Below, in pieces: positions 4,988 to 7,038 of a stretch of 7,038 bases of DNA. A model generated the notes under the pieces. It saw only the letters and a list, made by a program, of their open reading frames with translations, had not been told where the DNA came from and did no database searches. Source of the DNA: Bacteroidota bacterium (GTDB taxonomy: Bacteria > Bacteroidota > Bacteroidia > Flavobacteriales_D > Crocinitomicaceae); NCBI GenBank assembly GCA_006226555.1, contig SBGS01000204.1, positions 1-7,038 of the forward strand. Direction: 5' to 3'. Position 1 is the stretch's first letter. Each line of letters opens with the position of its first letter. The translations under genes were made by a program, and so were the position numbers.

Positions 4988-7038
4988 ATGAAATTTGTGA
5001 CGATCATATTGTTCCTCTTTGCCTTCACTGAACTTGGTGCGCAAAGCGAATACACACTGAGCGGATATGTTAGCGACGGGAGGTCAGGTGAGACAATGAT
5101 CGGAGCAAAAGTTTATGTTCCGGCCCTTAAAAAAGGCGTTATCACGAACAATTACGGCTTCTACTCTATCTCTTTGCCCGAAGGGACATGGGAAGTGGAA
5201 TTCAGGGTAAGTGGAATTGAAACGAAAAAGAAAACCGTCACATTATCTGCGGATGTGCGATTGGATATTGAACTCGGAACAGAGCTGCAAGACCTTGAAG
5301 AGGTAGTTGTCAAGGGTAAGGCGGAAGACAATGTTAAAAGCACCAACATTGGTACTTTGGAACTGGACATTGATGAGATCAAAACTCTTCCTGCCTTCAT
5401 GGGAGAGGTTGACATCATAAAGACCATACAGCTTTTACCAGGAGTTTCATCGGCAGCGGAAGGAGGACAAGGTTTTTACGTTCGTGGCGGTGGCCCTGAT
5501 CAGAACCTTGTGCTTGTTGACGAGGCAGTAGTCTATAATGCCTCACACCTATTTGGTTTCTTCTCCGTATTCAACGCGGATGCCGTGAAAAGTGTAAACC
5601 TCATCAAGGGAGGAATGCCTGCTAATTACGGTGGTCGAATGTCATCTGTTCTGGAGGTTGCCATGAACGAAGGCAATAGTAAGCGATTAAAGATCAAAGG
5701 TGGAATTGGAGCAATTTCCTCAAGATTAACTGTTGAAGGACCACTGAAAAAGGATAAAGGATCGTTTATTATCTCTGCCCGAAGAACATACATTGATGTG
5801 ATCATGAAAGCAGCGATCAAGGACGATTCACCTTTTGCAGGAACGAGTTATTTCTTCTATGATTTTAATGCTAAGGCAAACTACAAGCTCAGCGAAAAAG
5901 ATCGAATTTACCTCGCAGGCTATTATGGGAGAGATGAATTCTCTTTCGGTAACAAAGAAGATGACTTTAATGTGCGCATGCCATGGGGAAATGGTGTTGC
6001 TTCACTCAGATGGAATCATCTTTTCTCAAGCAAACTCTTTCTAAATACAACAGCAACGTATTCCAATTATTTGTTCAAATTTGGTTCTGAGCAGGATCAA
6101 TTTAGATTTCAGATCAATTCAGGAATAGAAGATTGGGGAGGTAAAATGGACTTCACCTACTTTGCCGCAGCAAGACATAAATTGAAATGGGGAGCTCAGT
6201 ATACCTTTCATACTTTTACCCCAATTGGGGTTTCTGCTGAAGCAGAAGACGTTGTCTTTGACACGGGACTGGCACAACAGCTGAAGAGCCATGAATCTGC
6301 GCTTTATTTCCTCGATGAATTCGATTTTAACGAGTTCATTCGAATCAATGCAGGACTTCGCTACAGCTTCTTCCAGCATGTTGGACCATTTACAAGGTAC
6401 ATTAATGGCGATATCAGTAAACCAGACACAACCATTGAATATGCTAAGAATGAGATAATCAAAGCATACGACGGATTAGAACCGAGAATCTCAGCGCGTT
6501 TCCTTTTGCCCGATAACAGCTCAATCAAAGCTGGCTATTCATACAATTATCAGTATGTACATCTTACATCCCTCAGTGCCGTTTCTCTTCCTACTGACAT
6601 CTGGTACCCTACAACCAATATTGCCCAACCTCAGGTCGGCTGGCAAGGTTCCATTGGATATTTCAGAAACTTCAAGGAGAATATGTTTGAATCATCGGTG
6701 GAGTTGTACTACAAGGGAATGAAAAATCTCATCGAGTACAAGGAAGGTGCTCTTCCTTCCGATAACGTCAACGATAACACGGATAATCTGCTCACATTTG
6801 GAACAGGAAGAAGCTATGGAATTGAATTCTTTTTGAAAAAGACGCGTGGCAAATTTACCGGTTGGGTTGGTTATACTTTGGCTAAAACCGACCGAACTTT
6901 TCTTGACCTTAACAATGGAGAAACCTTTCCAGCAAAATATGACCGCCGTCATGATCTCTCCGTTGTACTCAGCTATAAACCAAACAAGCGTTGGGTTTTC
7001 AGCACAGCATTCATCTATGCTACCGGAAACACACTTAC
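4988..7038 (+). CDS. TonB-dependent outer-membrane receptor with carboxypeptidase-regulatory-like N-terminal domain (3' end outside window)
   Basis: This is a probable outer-membrane active transporter powered by TonB-ExbBD; its substrate is unknown. The 683 visible codons are open without frameshift, and the gene continues past the window. The start ATG is the first after an in-frame TGA at 4961-4963. Residues 1-18 form a signal peptide (hydrophobic IILFLFAF, then LGA before Q19). Residues about 22-97 are a CarboxypepD_reg-like beta domain (SGYVSDGRSGETMIGAKV, then TNNYGFYSISLP). LEEVVVKG (103-110) is the strand typically joining this domain to the plug. The plug follows, with LPAFMGEVDIIKTIQLLPGV (134-153), FYVRGGGPDQNLVLVDE (163-179) and KGGMPANYGGRMSSVLEV (207-224). 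The rest shows the alternating aromatic pattern of barrel strands, including YDRRHDLSVVLSY starting at about 651. Relatives are roughly 780-800 residues, so perhaps 100 are missing. It is transcribed away from pheT. The plug signatures match a Bacteroidota receptor family different from classic SusC, and no SusD is visible. Nothing links it to biotin. Confidence 0.93.
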   Translation, partial: MKFVTIILFLFAFTELGAQSEYTLSGYVSDGRSGETMIGAKVYVPALKKGVITNNYGFYSISLPEGTWEVEFRVSGIETKKKTVTLSADVRLDIELGTELQDLEEVVVKGKAEDNVKSTNIGTLELDIDEIKTLPAFMGEVDIIKTIQLLPGVSSAAEGGQGFYVRGGGPDQNLVLVDEAVVYNASHLFGFFSVFNADAVKSVNLIKGGMPANYGGRMSSVLEVAMNEGNSKRLKIKGGIGAISSRLTVEGPLKKDKGSFIISARRTYIDVIMKAAIKDDSPFAGTSYFFYDFNAKANYKLSEKDRIYLAGYYGRDEFSFGNKEDDFNVRMPWGNGVASLRWNHLFSSKLFLNTTATYSNYLFKFGSEQDQFRFQINSGIEDWGGKMDFTYFAAARHKLKWGAQYTFHTFTPIGVSAEAEDVVFDTGLAQQLKSHESALYFLDEFDFNEFIRINAGLRYSFFQHVGPFTRYINGDISKPDTTIEYAKNEIIKAYDGLEPRISARFLLPDNSSIKAGYSYNYQYVHLTSLSAVSLPTDIWYPTTNIAQPQVGWQGSIGYFRNFKENMFESSVELYYKGMKNLIEYKEGALPSDNVNDNTDNLLTFGTGRSYGIEFFLKKTRGKFTGWVGYTLAKTDRTFLDLNNGETFPAKYDRRHDLSVVLSYKPNKRWVFSTAFIYATGNTL

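Noticed and set aside
5161..6952. Several minus-strand open frames opposite the receptor gene (for example 5161-5427, 5626-5820, 6119-6379, 6692-6952)
   Set aside because: All are antisense to an uninterrupted, domain-supported TonB receptor frame and give unrecognisable translations.
4988..7038. The receptor as a biotin importer paired with bioD and bioA
   Set aside because: Its gene is divergent, its nearest neighbour is pheT, and no sequence feature indicates biotin; proximity alone is not enough.

Overview
The window is about 7 kb of chromosomal-type sequence, most likely from a member of the Bacteroidota. The evidence is a SusC-like TonB-dependent receptor with an N-terminal carboxypeptidase-regulatory-like domain, start codons without a visible Shine-Dalgarno sequence, moderate-to-low GC and Bacteroidota-style BioA, BioD and PheT sequences. 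Several protein signatures resemble Cytophagales, but the order cannot be fixed from this window. I see no insertion sequence, phage gene, CRISPR array, tRNA or rRNA.

Layout from left to right. Bases 1-546 (+) are the C-terminal part of a class III PLP-dependent aminotransferase that starts outside the window. It converges on, and overlaps by 32 nt, a leftward three-gene block: pheT (4849 to 2414), then bioD (2430 to 1792), then bioA (1795 to 515). Both internal junctions overlap (17 nt and 4 nt), so the block looks like one translationally coupled operon. A 138-bp divergent intergenic region (4850-4987) follows and is the only non-coding stretch. A rightward TonB-dependent receptor gene begins at 4988 and runs off the right edge with its frame open throughout.

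How the genes work together. BioA makes 7,8-diaminopelargonate from 7-keto-8-aminopelargonate, and BioD closes the ureido ring to give dethiobiotin. These are consecutive steps of biotin synthesis. They sit behind pheT, the beta subunit of phenylalanyl-tRNA synthetase, which is a housekeeping gene with no metabolic link to biotin. bioF, bioB and pheS are not in the window. The receptor is a probable outer-membrane importer of unknown substrate, and nothing in the sequence ties it to biotin.

The window is mostly ordinary and I found no convincing new system. The points worth a second look are the pheT-bioD-bioA coupling, the tail-to-tail overlap of two class III aminotransferases with dyad symmetry at the junction, active-site substitutions in BioA and BioD, and a spaced inverted repeat in the divergent promoter region.
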